Source: Bradyrhizobium roseum (GTDB taxonomy: Bacteria; Pseudomonadota; Alphaproteobacteria; Rhizobiales; Xanthobacteraceae). From it: DNA of 64,000 nt. Of the stretch, positions 35,155-44,437 are shown in pieces. The notes below the pieces were generated by a model that was not told the DNA's origin, searched no databases, and saw only the letters and a list, made by a program, of their open reading frames with translations. Made by a program: the position numbers and the translations under genes. Location of the stretch: the NCBI RefSeq assembly GCF_030413175.1, contig NZ_CP129212.1, forward strand, positions 6,843,001 to 6,907,000, in the 5' to 3' direction. Numbering within the stretch: the first letter of the stretch is position 1; each line of letters opens with the position of its first letter.

Positions 35155-37632
35155 TCAAGTGCCGCGCGGCTTGACGCGGCGCGTCGGCGGCGCGGTGGCC
35201 GGGTCTTCCGGCCAGGGATGGCGGGGATAGCGGCCGCGCAAGTCCGAGCGAACGGCGGCATAGCTGCCGCGCCAAAAGCCCGGCAGGTCGCGCGTCACCT
35301 GCACCGGGCGCTGCGCCGGCGACAGCAATTCCAGCACCAGCGGCACCGCGCCCTTGGCGATCGAGGGATGGGCGTTGAGCCCGAACAGTTCCTGCAGACG
35401 GACCGCGATGGTCGGCCCCTGCTCCGCCTCATAGTCGATCGCCAGCATGGTGCCGGTCGGCGCCTCGAAATGAGTCGGCGCTTCACGATCGAGCCGCGCG
35501 CGCAATTCCCACGGCAGCAGCGCCATCAGCGCGTCGGAGAGATCGCCCGAGGAAAGCTCCTTCAGCGCGGTCTTGTCGTACAGCGCCGGCGCCAGCCAGT
35601 TTTCGGCGCCGGCAGCCAGCGCGGTATCGGACAGATCGGGCCAGCTGTCGCCTTCCGCCTTGCGCAGGAACATCACGCGGTCGCGCCATTGCTTCAGGGC
35701 TTTCGACCACGGCAGCCTGTCGAGCCCGGCGGCGACCAGTCCCGCCGCAAAAATCCGCGCGGTCTCCGCCGAGGGCGACAGTGAGACCGGCGCCTCCGAC
35801 AGCGTGATGGCGTGCAGCGTCCGCTTGCGGCGCCCGCGCAACGCCATCGCGCCGCGATCGAACGAGATTTCTTCCCTGTCCTCGATCTGGTCGGCGAAGC
35901 GCGTTTCGATGTCCTCCTGCGCGATCGGCGCGGCCAGCAGGATGCGCCCCTGCGCCGCGGTGCCGGTCAGTTCGGCGACCGCGATATAGGGCGCGCGCGC
36001 CAGCGACGAGGTCTGCTCGACGGCCGCGCCGCGGCCATTGGCGAGCACGAAGCTGCCATTGCCGCGGTTGCGCGCAACGCGGTCGGGGAAGGCCAGCGCC
36101 AGCATGATGCCGGTGGTAGGCGAGATATCCGCGGCAGGCGGGCCTTCCGTCGTCGCGACCTGCTGCGCCCAGCGTTGCGCCAGGCTGCGGGCACTGGAAG
36201 CGCGTGGCGAGCGGTCGCGGCGGAACCGGTCGAGCCTGACGTCGAGATCGACGCTGTCGCCGCCGAGGCCGCGCTCGGTCAGGACCGCGGCGATGTCGGC
36301 GGCCTCTTCGCCGGCCCCGAGCCGGTGTGAATCCACGATCATCCGCGCCAGCCGTGGCGGCAGCGCCAGCGCGCGCAGACTTTTTCCTTCCGCGGTGATC
36401 CGGCCGTCGCCATCGAGCGCGCCGAGCTCATCGAGCAGCGCCTTCGCCTCCTTCAGCGCCGGTGCCGGCGGCGGATCCAGAAAAGCCAGTGTAGCGGGAT
36501 CGCGCACGCCCCATTGCGCGAGATCGAGCACCAGCGAGGAAAGATCGGCGGAGAGAATTTCAGGCTGGGTGTAGGCGGCGAGCGAGGCGGTCTGCGGCTC
36601 GTCCCACAGCCGGTAGCACACACCGGGCTCGGTGCGGCCGGCGCGGCCACGGCGCTGATCGACCGCGGCGCGCGAGGCCCGCACGGTCTCCAGCCGGGTC
36701 AGGCCGATGTCAGGCTCATAACGCGGCACCCGCGCCAGGCCGGAATCGACGACGATGCGCACCCCCTCGATGGTCAGCGAGGTCTCGGCAATTGAGGTCG
36801 CCAGCACGACCTTGCGCTGGCCCTTCGGCGCCGGTGCGATGGCGCGGTCCTGCACGGCGGCGTCGAGTGCGCCGAACAGCGGCACGATCTCGACGCTGGC
36901 ATCGTGAACGCGCTCGGAAAGAAAATTCTGCGTGCGGCGGATTTCGGCGGCGCCCGGCAGGAATGCTAGCACCGAGCCGGGATCGGCGCGCAACGCGGTG
37001 GCGATCGCATCCGCCATCTGCCGCTCGATCGGCGCATCGGCCTTGCGGCCGAGATAGCGCGTCTCCACCGGAAAAGCCCGGCCTTCGCTGGCGACGACAG
37101 GCGCGTCGCCCAGCAGTTGACCGACCCGCGCGCCGTCAAGCGTCGCCGACATCACCAGGATGCGGAGATCCTCGCGAAGGCCGGTTTGCGCGTCGCGCGC
37201 CAGCGCCAGGCCCAGGTCGGCATCGAGCGAGCGTTCGTGAAACTCGTCGAACAGCACGGCGGCGACGCCGGACAATTCGGGATCGTCAAGAATCTGCCGC
37301 GCGAAAATGCCCTCGGTGACGACCTCGATCCGGGTCGCGCGCGAAATCTTCGAGCCGAAGCGGACGCGATAGCCGACCGTATCCCCTGTCCGCTCGCCGA
37401 GCGTCCGCGCCATCCGTTCGGCGCTGGCGCGGGCCGCGATCCGCCGCGGCTCCAGCATGATGATCTTCTTGCCGTTCAGCCAGGGCGCGTCGAGCAGCGC
37501 CAGCGGCACCCGCGTGGTCTTACCGGCGCCGGGCGGCGCTACCAGGACGGCAGTGTTATTGGTCGCGAGCGTGCGCCCGAGTTCATCGAGCACCGCGTCG
37601 ATCGGAAGTGGAGTGTCGAAAGTAAGAGGCAA
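35155..37632 (-). CDS. hrpB: ATP-dependent helicase HrpB
   Basis: An 825-residue DEAH-box helicase. Walker A is APPGAGKTTRVPLALL, motif II DEFHERS, motif III SATLD, motif V TSIAETSLTIEG and motif VI QRRGRAGRTEPG. The C-terminal HrpB-specific domain (YEAEQGPTIAVRLQELFGLN, RDLPGFWRGSYAAVR) separates it from HrpA. The cellular role is poorly defined, probably RNA- or RNP-related. Length is normal. It is followed by one of the long inverted repeats on its upstream side. Confidence 0.94.
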   Translation of the reverse strand: MPLTFDTPLPIDAVLDELGRTLATNNTAVLVAPPGAGKTTRVPLALLDAPWLNGKKIIMLEPRRIAARASAERMARTLGERTGDTVGYRVRFGSKISRATRIEVVTEGIFARQILDDPELSGVAAVLFDEFHERSLDADLGLALARDAQTGLREDLRILVMSATLDGARVGQLLGDAPVVASEGRAFPVETRYLGRKADAPIERQMADAIATALRADPGSVLAFLPGAAEIRRTQNFLSERVHDASVEIVPLFGALDAAVQDRAIAPAPKGQRKVVLATSIAETSLTIEGVRIVVDSGLARVPRYEPDIGLTRLETVRASRAAVDQRRGRAGRTEPGVCYRLWDEPQTASLAAYTQPEILSADLSSLVLDLAQWGVRDPATLAFLDPPPAPALKEAKALLDELGALDGDGRITAEGKSLRALALPPRLARMIVDSHRLGAGEEAADIAAVLTERGLGGDSVDLDVRLDRFRRDRSPRASSARSLAQRWAQQVATTEGPPAADISPTTGIMLALAFPDRVARNRGNGSFVLANGRGAAVEQTSSLARAPYIAVAELTGTAAQGRILLAAPIAQEDIETRFADQIEDREEISFDRGAMALRGRRKRTLHAITLSEAPVSLSPSAETARIFAAGLVAAGLDRLPWSKALKQWRDRVMFLRKAEGDSWPDLSDTALAAGAENWLAPALYDKTALKELSSGDLSDALMALLPWELRARLDREAPTHFEAPTGTMLAIDYEAEQGPTIAVRLQELFGLNAHPSIAKGAVPLVLELLSPAQRPVQVTRDLPGFWRGSYAAVRSDLRGRYPRHPWPEDPATAPPTRRVKPRGT

Positions 37633-37646
37633 TGGCGGCTCGCATG

Positions 37647-37784
37647 CTTCCCCTCTCCCCTTGTGGGAGAGGGTGGCTTCGCGAAGCGAAGACGGGTGAG
37701 GGGTTCTCTCCGCGAATTCCGCTCATTGAGGAACCCCTCATCCGGCGCTTCGCGCCACCTTCTCCCACAAGGGGAGAAGGGAAG
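37647..37784. repeat. Long inverted repeat (CTTCTCCCCTTGTGGGAG family), copy 2
   Basis: Outer arms CTTCCCCTCTCCCCTTGTGG and CCACAAGGGGAGAAGGGAAG, inner arms GAGGGGTTCTC / GAGGAACCCCTC with GGCGCTTCGCGCC. It lies between ugd and hrpB and is nearly identical to the copies at 24446 and 44167. Confidence 0.8.
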
Positions 37785-37791
37785 GAAGTGT

Positions 37792-39102
37792 TTACCGCGC
37801 CGCCCGTCCTACGCTGTCGTACGTAAAGCCATGCGCGGCCATGTCGTCGGCGCGATAGATGTTGCGCAGATCGACCACGACGGGTTTTGCCATCGCGTCC
37901 TTGATCCTGTCGAGGTCGAGCGCGCGGAACTGCACCCATTCGGTGACGATCACCATGGCGTCCGCGCCCTTCACGCACTCGTAGGGGTCATCGCAATATT
38001 CGATGTCGGGCAATTCCTTGCGCGCCTGCTCCATGCCGACCGGATCGTGCGCGCGCACTTTTGCGCCGAGGTCGAGCAGACCCGTCACCAGCGGGATCGA
38101 CGGCGCCTCGCGCATGTCGTCGGTATCCGGCTTGAAGGTGAGGCCGAGCACGGCGACCGTCTTGCCGCGCAGGCTGCCGCCCGCCGCGTTGGAAACCTTT
38201 CTCGCCATCGCGCGCTTGCGGTTGTCGTTGACGCCGAGCACCGCCTCGATGATGCGCAACTGCACGTCATGGTCCTGCGCGACCTTGACCAGGGCGCGGA
38301 TGTCCTTGGGGAAACAGGAGCCGCCAAAGCCCGGGCCGGCGTGCAGGAATTTCGTGCCGATGCGGTTGTCGAGCCCGATGCCGCGCGCGACTTCCTGGAC
38401 GTCGGCGCCGACTTTTTCCGCGAGATCCGCCATCTCGTTGATGAAGGTGATCTTGGTGGCGAGGAAGGCGTTGGCGGCGTATTTGATCAGCTCGGCGGTG
38501 CGCCGCGCTGTGAACATCAGCGGCGCCTGGTTGAGCGACAGCGGCCGGTAGACGTCGCCGAGCACCTTGCGGCCGCGTTCATCATCGGTACCGACCACGA
38601 TGCGGTCAGGGAATTTGAAGTCGCGGATCGCGGCGCCCTCGCGCAGAAACTCCGGGTTGGAAGCGACCACCACGTCGGCCGACGGATTGGCTTCGCGGAT
38701 CAGCCGCTCGACCTCGTCGCCGGTGCCGACCGGCACGGTCGATTTGGTGATGACGACCGTGAAGCCCGACAGCGCAGCGGCGATCTCGCGCGCGGCGGCA
38801 TAGACGTAAGTCAGGTCGGCATGGCCGTCGCCGCGCCGCGATGGGGTGCCGACCGCGATGAACACGGCGTCGGCTTCCGCCACCGGTTTGGTCAGGTCGG
38901 TGGTGAAATCCAGCCGCTTGGCCTTGACGTTGGACGCGACCAGCGCATCAAGCCCGGGTTCGAAGATCGGGATTTCACCGCGATGCAGGGCTTCGATCTT
39001 GCCCGCGTCCTTGTCCACGCAGGTGACCTGGTGACCGAAATCCGCAAAGCAGGCGCCAGATACCAGCCCCACATAGCCCGTGCCGATCATCGCGATTCGC
39101 AT
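37792..39102 (-). CDS. UDP-glucose 6-dehydrogenase
   Basis: A 436-residue NAD-dependent dehydrogenase of the UDP-glucose/GDP-mannose family that makes UDP-glucuronate for surface polysaccharides. The N-terminal Rossmann site is MIGTGYVGLVSGACFADFG, followed by VFIAVGTPS, TKSTVPVGTGD and NPEFLREG. The catalytic-Cys segment is HAGPGFGGSCFPKDIRAL, and the C-terminal UDP-binding domain has LGLTFKPDTDDMREAPSIPL. All are standard for UGD. The nearby phosphomannomutase and acyltransferase support an envelope role. Confidence 0.94.
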   Translation of the reverse strand: MRIAMIGTGYVGLVSGACFADFGHQVTCVDKDAGKIEALHRGEIPIFEPGLDALVASNVKAKRLDFTTDLTKPVAEADAVFIAVGTPSRRGDGHADLTYVYAAAREIAAALSGFTVVITKSTVPVGTGDEVERLIREANPSADVVVASNPEFLREGAAIRDFKFPDRIVVGTDDERGRKVLGDVYRPLSLNQAPLMFTARRTAELIKYAANAFLATKITFINEMADLAEKVGADVQEVARGIGLDNRIGTKFLHAGPGFGGSCFPKDIRALVKVAQDHDVQLRIIEAVLGVNDNRKRAMARKVSNAAGGSLRGKTVAVLGLTFKPDTDDMREAPSIPLVTGLLDLGAKVRAHDPVGMEQARKELPDIEYCDDPYECVKGADAMVIVTEWVQFRALDLDRIKDAMAKPVVVDLRNIYRADDMAAHGFTYDSVGRAAR

Positions 39103-39282
39103 AAAAACAGTCCGTATCTGATGGTTAACGCCAGTCCCGATTTTGCCGGCGTCTTAGAGCATTTTTCATCAAAGGGGAAACCGGAAAAGCGGAAGTAACC
39201 CGGCATACCGTTTGTATGGATAAAGGTGAAAGCAACGGATCGGGCCGAAGATACGGCCGCACCGCGCCGAAAAGGGACACCG

Positions 39283-40332
39283 ATGACCATAAAAGGCACA
39301 GCCGTCGCCGAACGTTCCACCCGCATCGACTGGGTGGATTACGCCAAGGGCATCTGCATCGTCATGGTGGTGATGATGCATTCGGTGCTCGGCGTCGAAA
39401 AGGCGGCCGGCGACACCGGCTTCATGCATGCGTTCGTGATTTTCGCGCAGCCGTTCCGGATGCCGGATTTCTTCCTGATTTCGGGCCTTTTTCTCGCTGT
39501 CGTGATCGACCGCGACTGGCGCACGTTTCTCGACCGCAAGGTCGTGCATTTCGCCTATTTCTACGTGCTGTGGATGACGATCCAGTTCGGCCTCAAGGCA
39601 CCTAGCTTCGCCGCCGAGGGCGGCTGGAGCCATGTCGGCGCACTGTACCTGGAATCCTTCATCGAGCCGTTCGGCACGCTGTGGTTCATTTATCTGTTGC
39701 CGGTGTTCTTCGTCGTCACAAAACTGTTAAGGTCGACGCCGCCGCTGGCCATCTGGGTCGTCGCCGCAGCGCTGGAAATGGCGCATGTCGCGACCGGCTG
39801 GACCGTGATCGACGAATTCTGCGCACGCTTCGTCTATTTCTATTCCGGCTATCTGTTCGCTTCCCATGTGTTCGCGCTGTCGGACCGTTCGCGGGAGAAG
39901 CCGGTGCTGGCGATCATTGGGTTGGCGCTGTGGGCGCTCGTCAATGGCGGCCTCGTGATCGCGGATGTGAGCCATTGGCCGCTGGTCTCGCTGGCGCTGG
40001 GCTTCGCGGGCGCCGGCGCCATCATCGTGATGGGCACGCTGCTGGCGCGGATGCAATGGCTGAATTTCCTGCGCACCTGCGGCGAACATTCCATCGTCAT
40101 CTATCTCGCCTTCTTCCTGCCGATGGCGGTGACCCGAACGGTGCTGTTGAAGACCGGCGTGATGACTGACATCGGGATGATCTCGCTGATCGTGACGGTC
40201 GCGGGTATTGCCGGCGCGATTGCGATCTGGCGGCTGGCGTTGCTGCTGCGGGCCGACTTCCTGTTCGAGCGCCCCACAGCCTTCTGGATCGCGCCGAAAA
40301 AGGCCGCGCCGGTACTGCAGCCGGCGGAATAG
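39283..40332 (+). CDS. Membrane acyltransferase, acyltransferase_3 family
   Basis: A 349-residue integral membrane protein with about ten hydrophobic segments. The start has the family pattern IDWVDYAKGICIVMVVMMHSVLG, where the His is the conserved catalytic residue, then MPDFFLISGLFLA. Such proteins transfer acetyl or succinyl groups to envelope glycans or lipids (OpgC-like, O-antigen acetylases). The ATG at 39283 has a good AAAGGGA site; an ATG at 39226 would add 19 residues. It lies divergent from ugd, which suits a polysaccharide role; the target is unknown. Confidence 0.85.
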   Translation: MTIKGTAVAERSTRIDWVDYAKGICIVMVVMMHSVLGVEKAAGDTGFMHAFVIFAQPFRMPDFFLISGLFLAVVIDRDWRTFLDRKVVHFAYFYVLWMTIQFGLKAPSFAAEGGWSHVGALYLESFIEPFGTLWFIYLLPVFFVVTKLLRSTPPLAIWVVAAALEMAHVATGWTVIDEFCARFVYFYSGYLFASHVFALSDRSREKPVLAIIGLALWALVNGGLVIADVSHWPLVSLALGFAGAGAIIVMGTLLARMQWLNFLRTCGEHSIVIYLAFFLPMAVTRTVLLKTGVMTDIGMISLIVTVAGIAGAIAIWRLALLLRADFLFERPTAFWIAPKKAAPVLQPAE

Positions 40333-40339
40333 GCTGAGA

Positions 40340-40933
40340 TCAGCCCGCGCCGTCGAGCTTCACACCGTCCTCCAACTGCCGGACTCTGGCACGAAAGCCT
40401 TCGGCGTCGCCGAAATCGGCAAAACCCTGATAATGCGGGTGCGGTCCCAACACCCGGCGGGCATGCTTGATCGGGCACCAGTAGACTTCCGTGCGCGACG
40501 CCACCTCGCGAATGAAAGCGATGGCACCATTGGCATAGGAGCAATAGGCGCAATTGAACTTCTCGATCGCGTTCAGGTAGGCCAGATGATGGCGATCGAA
40601 CACCAGATAGTCCCGCCGGCGCACTTTCGGAATCCGGTACACCGGGAAACAGATCGCCTGATACGCCATGACGCTCAGATCGAGCAGCGCGATCGGGACG
40701 ATCAATGAGTAGATGACCGGAGCGGTCAGCACCGTCAGCGGATTGGCCTCGATGATGTAACGCGACAGTCGCGTCTTCAGCGCCTTGTGCAGCCGGGCCA
40801 CCTCCTGCTCGAACACGATCCTTCGCTTTTCGAAGTGAAAGCGCAGCTCCTCTCTCCGCTTCACCAGTTCGACCTCGATCTCGGCCTCCACGCTCCGCAG
40901 TTTTTCCATGAGCGTGTCGAGTTGCGTGGTCAT
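40340..40933 (-). CDS. Conserved protein of unknown function with FNCAYCSYANG and YWCPIKHA motifs
   Basis: A 197-residue protein from the ATG at 40933. Residues 1-60 form a charged helical, probably coiled-coil part (VELVKRREELRFHFEKRR). Residues 66-98 are hydrophobic and could cross or dip into the membrane (VIYSLIVPIALLDLSVMAY). The C-terminal part carries C128 and C131 in FNCAYCSYANG and C153 plus H157 in YWCPIKHA, an arrangement that looks like a metal or redox site. I have seen this motif pair in uncharacterised proteobacterial proteins but know no function. It is convergent with the acyltransferase (8 bases apart). Confidence 0.75.
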   Translation of the reverse strand: MTTQLDTLMEKLRSVEAEIEVELVKRREELRFHFEKRRIVFEQEVARLHKALKTRLSRYIIEANPLTVLTAPVIYSLIVPIALLDLSVMAYQAICFPVYRIPKVRRRDYLVFDRHHLAYLNAIEKFNCAYCSYANGAIAFIREVASRTEVYWCPIKHARRVLGPHPHYQGFADFGDAEGFRARVRQLEDGVKLDGAG

Positions 40934-41082
40934 TGCGCTTCCTTTTTTCCGGGCTGGACCGCAAGGGGACATGGAACGCGCGCGGATGCAACTCATTCCA
41001 AGATGAGGGGAAAACAGAAAAATCCAGGCCGAAGCCGATCCGGAAGGCTGTCATTCCGCGCAAAAATCCCTAAATTTCGACC

Positions 41083-44000
41083 ATGCCGAAATCAGCCCCC
41101 AAGACAGCCGCCAAGCCCGCTCCCGCCAAAACCCCGGCCAAGGCCGACGCGAAGGCGCCCGCCAAACAACCGGGCAAGGGCGACCATGTGTTCCTGGTCG
41201 ACGGCTCCTCCTACATTTTCCGCGCCTACCACGCGCTGCCGCCGCTGAACCGCAAATCCGACGGGCTGCAGGTCAATGCGGTGCTCGGCTTCTGCAACAT
41301 GCTGTGGAAACTGCTACGCGACATGCCGGAGGATGACCGGCCGACGCATCTGGCGATCATCTTCGACAAGTCCGAGATCACGTTCCGCAACAAGCTCTAT
41401 CCCGATTACAAGGCGCACCGGCCGCCGGCCCCGGATGACCTGATCCCGCAATTCGCGCTGATCCGCGAAGCGGTGCGCGCGTTCGACCTGCCCTGCCTCG
41501 AGCAGGCCGGCTTCGAGGCCGACGATTTGATCGCGACCTATGCGCGGCTGGCCTGCGAACGAGGCGCGACCACCACCATCGTTTCGTCGGACAAGGATCT
41601 GATGCAGCTCGTGACCGACAAGGTCACGATGTACGACACCATGAAGGACCGCCGGATCGGCATTCCCGAAGTGATCGAGAAATTCGGCGTGCCGCCGGAG
41701 AAAGTGGTCGAGGTGCAGGCATTGGCTGGTGATTCCACCGACAACGTGCCCGGCGTGCCCGGCATCGGGATCAAGACCGCCGCGCAACTGATCGTGGAAT
41801 ATGGCGACCTCGAACAGCTGTTGTTCCGCGCCGGCGAGATCAAGCAGCCGAAGCGGCGCGAGTCGCTGATCGAGAACGCCGAGAAGGCGCGGATCTCGCG
41901 GCAGCTCGTGCTGCTCGACGACAAGGTCGATCTCGACGTGCCGCTCGACGATCTCGCGGTGCACGAGCCGGACGCCCGCAAGCTGATCGCGTTCCTGAAG
42001 GCGATGGAGTTCTCCACCCTCACCCGCCGCGTCGCCGAATATTCGCACGTGGACCCGGCCGACGTGGAGGCCGACGCGGGCAACAAAAGCGGCGCCAGCG
42101 TTTTCGCATCGCCCCCTTCCGGCGAGAAACCGGAAGGCTATGTCGAGGGCGCGACGCTGTTCGATGCGCCCGCAACCCCCTCGGCCAAGGGCGGGACCGG
42201 ACCGGGGAAGGACGCCGACAAGCAGGACAAGGCTGCGAGCCCCAAGGGAACGCCGATCTCGCTCGCCGCGGCACGCGAGGCCGCCGCGCGAAAACTCCCG
42301 GTCGATCGCAGCAAGTACCAGACCATCCGCAACGACGCCGAACTCAGGACCTGGATTGCGCGCGCCTGGGACGCCGGCAGTTTCGCGATCGACGTCAAGT
42401 CGAACTCGAACGATCCGATGCAGGCCGATATCTGCGGCATCGCGCTGGCATTGGCCCCGAACGACGCCTGCTACGTGCCGCTCGCCCATCGGCAGTCCGG
42501 CGACGGCGCTGGCCTGTTCGACGCCGGCCTCGCACCCGACCAGATCAAGGCGGGCGACGCGCTGGAAGCGCTGAAGCCGCTGCTGGAATCCGCCGGCATT
42601 CTCAAGATCGGGTTCAATATCAAGTTCAACGCGGTGATGCTGGCGCAGCACGGTGTCACGCTGCGCAATGTCGACGACGCGCAGCTGATGTCGTACGCGC
42701 TCGACGCCGGGCGCAACTCGCATGCGCTGGAGTCGCTGGCCGAGCGCTGGTTCGGCCATGCCATGATCGCCGAAAGCGAGCTGATCGGCAGCGGCAAGAA
42801 CAAGCTGACCTTCGACCAGGTCGCGATCGACAAGGCGACCGCCCACTCGGCCGAAAGCGCCGACGTGATATTGCGGCTGCAGCGCGTGCTGAAGCCGAGG
42901 CTGCCCGCCGAACACATGATGACGGTCTATGAAACCCTGGAGCGGCCGCTGGTCAGCGTGCTGGCGCGGATGGAACGGCGCGGCATCTCGATCGACCGTC
43001 AGGTACTGTCGCGGCTGTCGGGCGATTTCGCGCAGACCGCGGCGCGCGTCGAGGCCGAGCTGCAGGAAATCGCGGGCGAGCCGATCAATGTCGGCAGCCC
43101 CAAGCAGATCGGCGACATCATCTTCGGCAAGATGGGCATCACCGGCGGTACCAAGACCAAGACCGGCGCGTGGTCGACCTCGGCGCAGATCCTCGACGAA
43201 CTCGCCGAGCAGGGCCATGAATTCCCGAAGAAGATCCTGGAATGGCGGCAGGTGTCGAAACTGAAATCGACTTACACCGACGCGCTCCCGAACTATGTCC
43301 ATCCGCAGACCCACCGCGTCCACACGACGTATGCGCTGGCCGCGACCACGACGGGGCGGCTGTCGTCGAACGAGCCGAACCTGCAGAACATTCCTGTTCG
43401 GACCGAGGACGGCCGCAAGATCCGCCGCGCTTTCATCGCCACACCCGGCCACAAGCTGGTGTCGGCGGATTATTCGCAGATCGAGCTGCGGCTGCTCGCC
43501 GAGATCGCCGACATTCCCGTGCTGAAGCAGGCATTCCGCGACGGGCTCGACATTCACGCCATGACGGCCTCCGAAATGTTCGGCGTGCCGATCAAGGACA
43601 TGCCGGGCGAGGTGCGCCGCCGGGCGAAGGCGATCAACTTCGGCATCATCTACGGCATTTCGGCGTTCGGGTTGGCCAACCAGCTCGGCATCGCCCGCGA
43701 GGAAGCCTCCGCCTACATCAAGAAATATTTCGAGCGCTTCCCCGGCATCCGCGCCTACATGGACGAGACCCGGGAAGCATGCCGCCGGAACGGCTATGTC
43801 ACCACGCTGTTCGGCCGCAAGATGTACTATCCTGATATCAAGGCCTCCAACGCCTCGGTGCGCGCCTTCAACGAGCGCGCCTCGATCAACGCGCGCCTGC
43901 AAGGCACCGCCGCCGACATCATCCGCCGCGCCATGATCCGGATGGAAGACGCGCTGGCGGCGAAAAAACTCTCGGCGCAGATGCTGCTGCAGGTGCACGA

Positions 44001-44154
44001 CGAACTGATCTTCGAGGTGCCCGACGACGAGGTGGCGGCGACGCTGCCGGTGGTGCAGCATGTGATGCAGGATGCACCGTTCCCGGCCGTGCTGCTCTCG
44101 GTGCCGCTGCAGGTGGATGCAAGGGCCGCGAATAACTGGGACGAGGCGCATTGA
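41083..44154 (+). CDS. polA: DNA polymerase I
   Basis: A 1023-residue enzyme for gap filling and primer removal. A Lys/Ala/Pro-rich tail (1-33) precedes the 5'-3' exonuclease (LVDGSSYIFRAYHALPPL, FEADDLIATYA, SSDKDLMQLV, GDSTDNVPGVPGIGIKTA). The 3'-5' exonuclease domain is there in outline, but its catalytic residues are mostly changed: D437 is kept, yet the usual Glu is K439, the second Asp is N516, and the Tyr/Asp pair is H588/S592. The polymerase domain is intact (SADYSQIELRLLAEI; RRRAKAINFGIIYGIS; LLQVHDELIFEVP). So proofreading is probably absent. The gene stands alone between unrelated neighbours. Confidence 0.97.
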   Translation: MPKSAPKTAAKPAPAKTPAKADAKAPAKQPGKGDHVFLVDGSSYIFRAYHALPPLNRKSDGLQVNAVLGFCNMLWKLLRDMPEDDRPTHLAIIFDKSEITFRNKLYPDYKAHRPPAPDDLIPQFALIREAVRAFDLPCLEQAGFEADDLIATYARLACERGATTTIVSSDKDLMQLVTDKVTMYDTMKDRRIGIPEVIEKFGVPPEKVVEVQALAGDSTDNVPGVPGIGIKTAAQLIVEYGDLEQLLFRAGEIKQPKRRESLIENAEKARISRQLVLLDDKVDLDVPLDDLAVHEPDARKLIAFLKAMEFSTLTRRVAEYSHVDPADVEADAGNKSGASVFASPPSGEKPEGYVEGATLFDAPATPSAKGGTGPGKDADKQDKAASPKGTPISLAAAREAAARKLPVDRSKYQTIRNDAELRTWIARAWDAGSFAIDVKSNSNDPMQADICGIALALAPNDACYVPLAHRQSGDGAGLFDAGLAPDQIKAGDALEALKPLLESAGILKIGFNIKFNAVMLAQHGVTLRNVDDAQLMSYALDAGRNSHALESLAERWFGHAMIAESELIGSGKNKLTFDQVAIDKATAHSAESADVILRLQRVLKPRLPAEHMMTVYETLERPLVSVLARMERRGISIDRQVLSRLSGDFAQTAARVEAELQEIAGEPINVGSPKQIGDIIFGKMGITGGTKTKTGAWSTSAQILDELAEQGHEFPKKILEWRQVSKLKSTYTDALPNYVHPQTHRVHTTYALAATTTGRLSSNEPNLQNIPVRTEDGRKIRRAFIATPGHKLVSADYSQIELRLLAEIADIPVLKQAFRDGLDIHAMTASEMFGVPIKDMPGEVRRRAKAINFGIIYGISAFGLANQLGIAREEASAYIKKYFERFPGIRAYMDETREACRRNGYVTTLFGRKMYYPDIKASNASVRAFNERASINARLQGTAADIIRRAMIRMEDALAAKKLSAQMLLQVHDELIFEVPDDEVAATLPVVQHVMQDAPFPAVLLSVPLQVDARAANNWDEAH

Positions 44155-44166
44155 GCGCTGGCTTTT

Positions 44167-44312
44167 TTCCTTCTCCCCTTGTGGGAGAAGGTGGCGCGAA
44201 GCGCCGGATTAGGGGTTCTTTCGACAAGCGAGACTCGCGGAGACAAACCCCTCATCCGGCTCGCCGTCGCGTCGCGCCGTCGATCCACCTTCTCCCACAA
44301 GGGGAGAAGGAA
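44167..44312. repeat. Long inverted repeat (CTTCTCCCCTTGTGGGAG family), copy 3
   Basis: Outer arms CCTTCTCCCCTTGTGGGAG and CTCCCACAAGGGGAGAAGG flank a spacer with GGCGCGAAGCGCC and AGGGGTT / AACCCCT. It directly follows polA and may terminate it. Confidence 0.8.
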
Positions 44313-44400
44313 AGATGACGGACGCGGATGCTGATACGACGCGCTCTAACATCGACAGAATGTCCTCAGAGCAATTTGCAGAATGACATCGCGGCTTGAC

Positions 44401-44417
44401 GCGCGTTAGAAACGCGC
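44401..44417. promoter_or_regulatory. Perfect short hairpin before the LysE-type gene
   Basis: GCGCGTT-AGA-AACGCGC is a perfect 7-base inverted repeat ending 20 bases before the ATG at 44438. It could be an operator or an mRNA hairpin next to the ribosome site. Confidence 0.4.
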
Positions 44418-44437
44418 ATTCCTCCCGCGAGTCTCCC

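Noticed and set aside
39150..39200. A third copy of the rnpA-type palindrome before the acyltransferase (AGAGCATTTTTCATCAAAGG)
   Set aside because: The similarity is partial, lacks the terminal inverted repeats and could be chance or another repeat class.
41314..44151. Minus-strand frame of 945 codons opposite polA
   Set aside because: Composition is dominated by Arg, His, Gly and Leu without domains, and polA on the other strand is certain.
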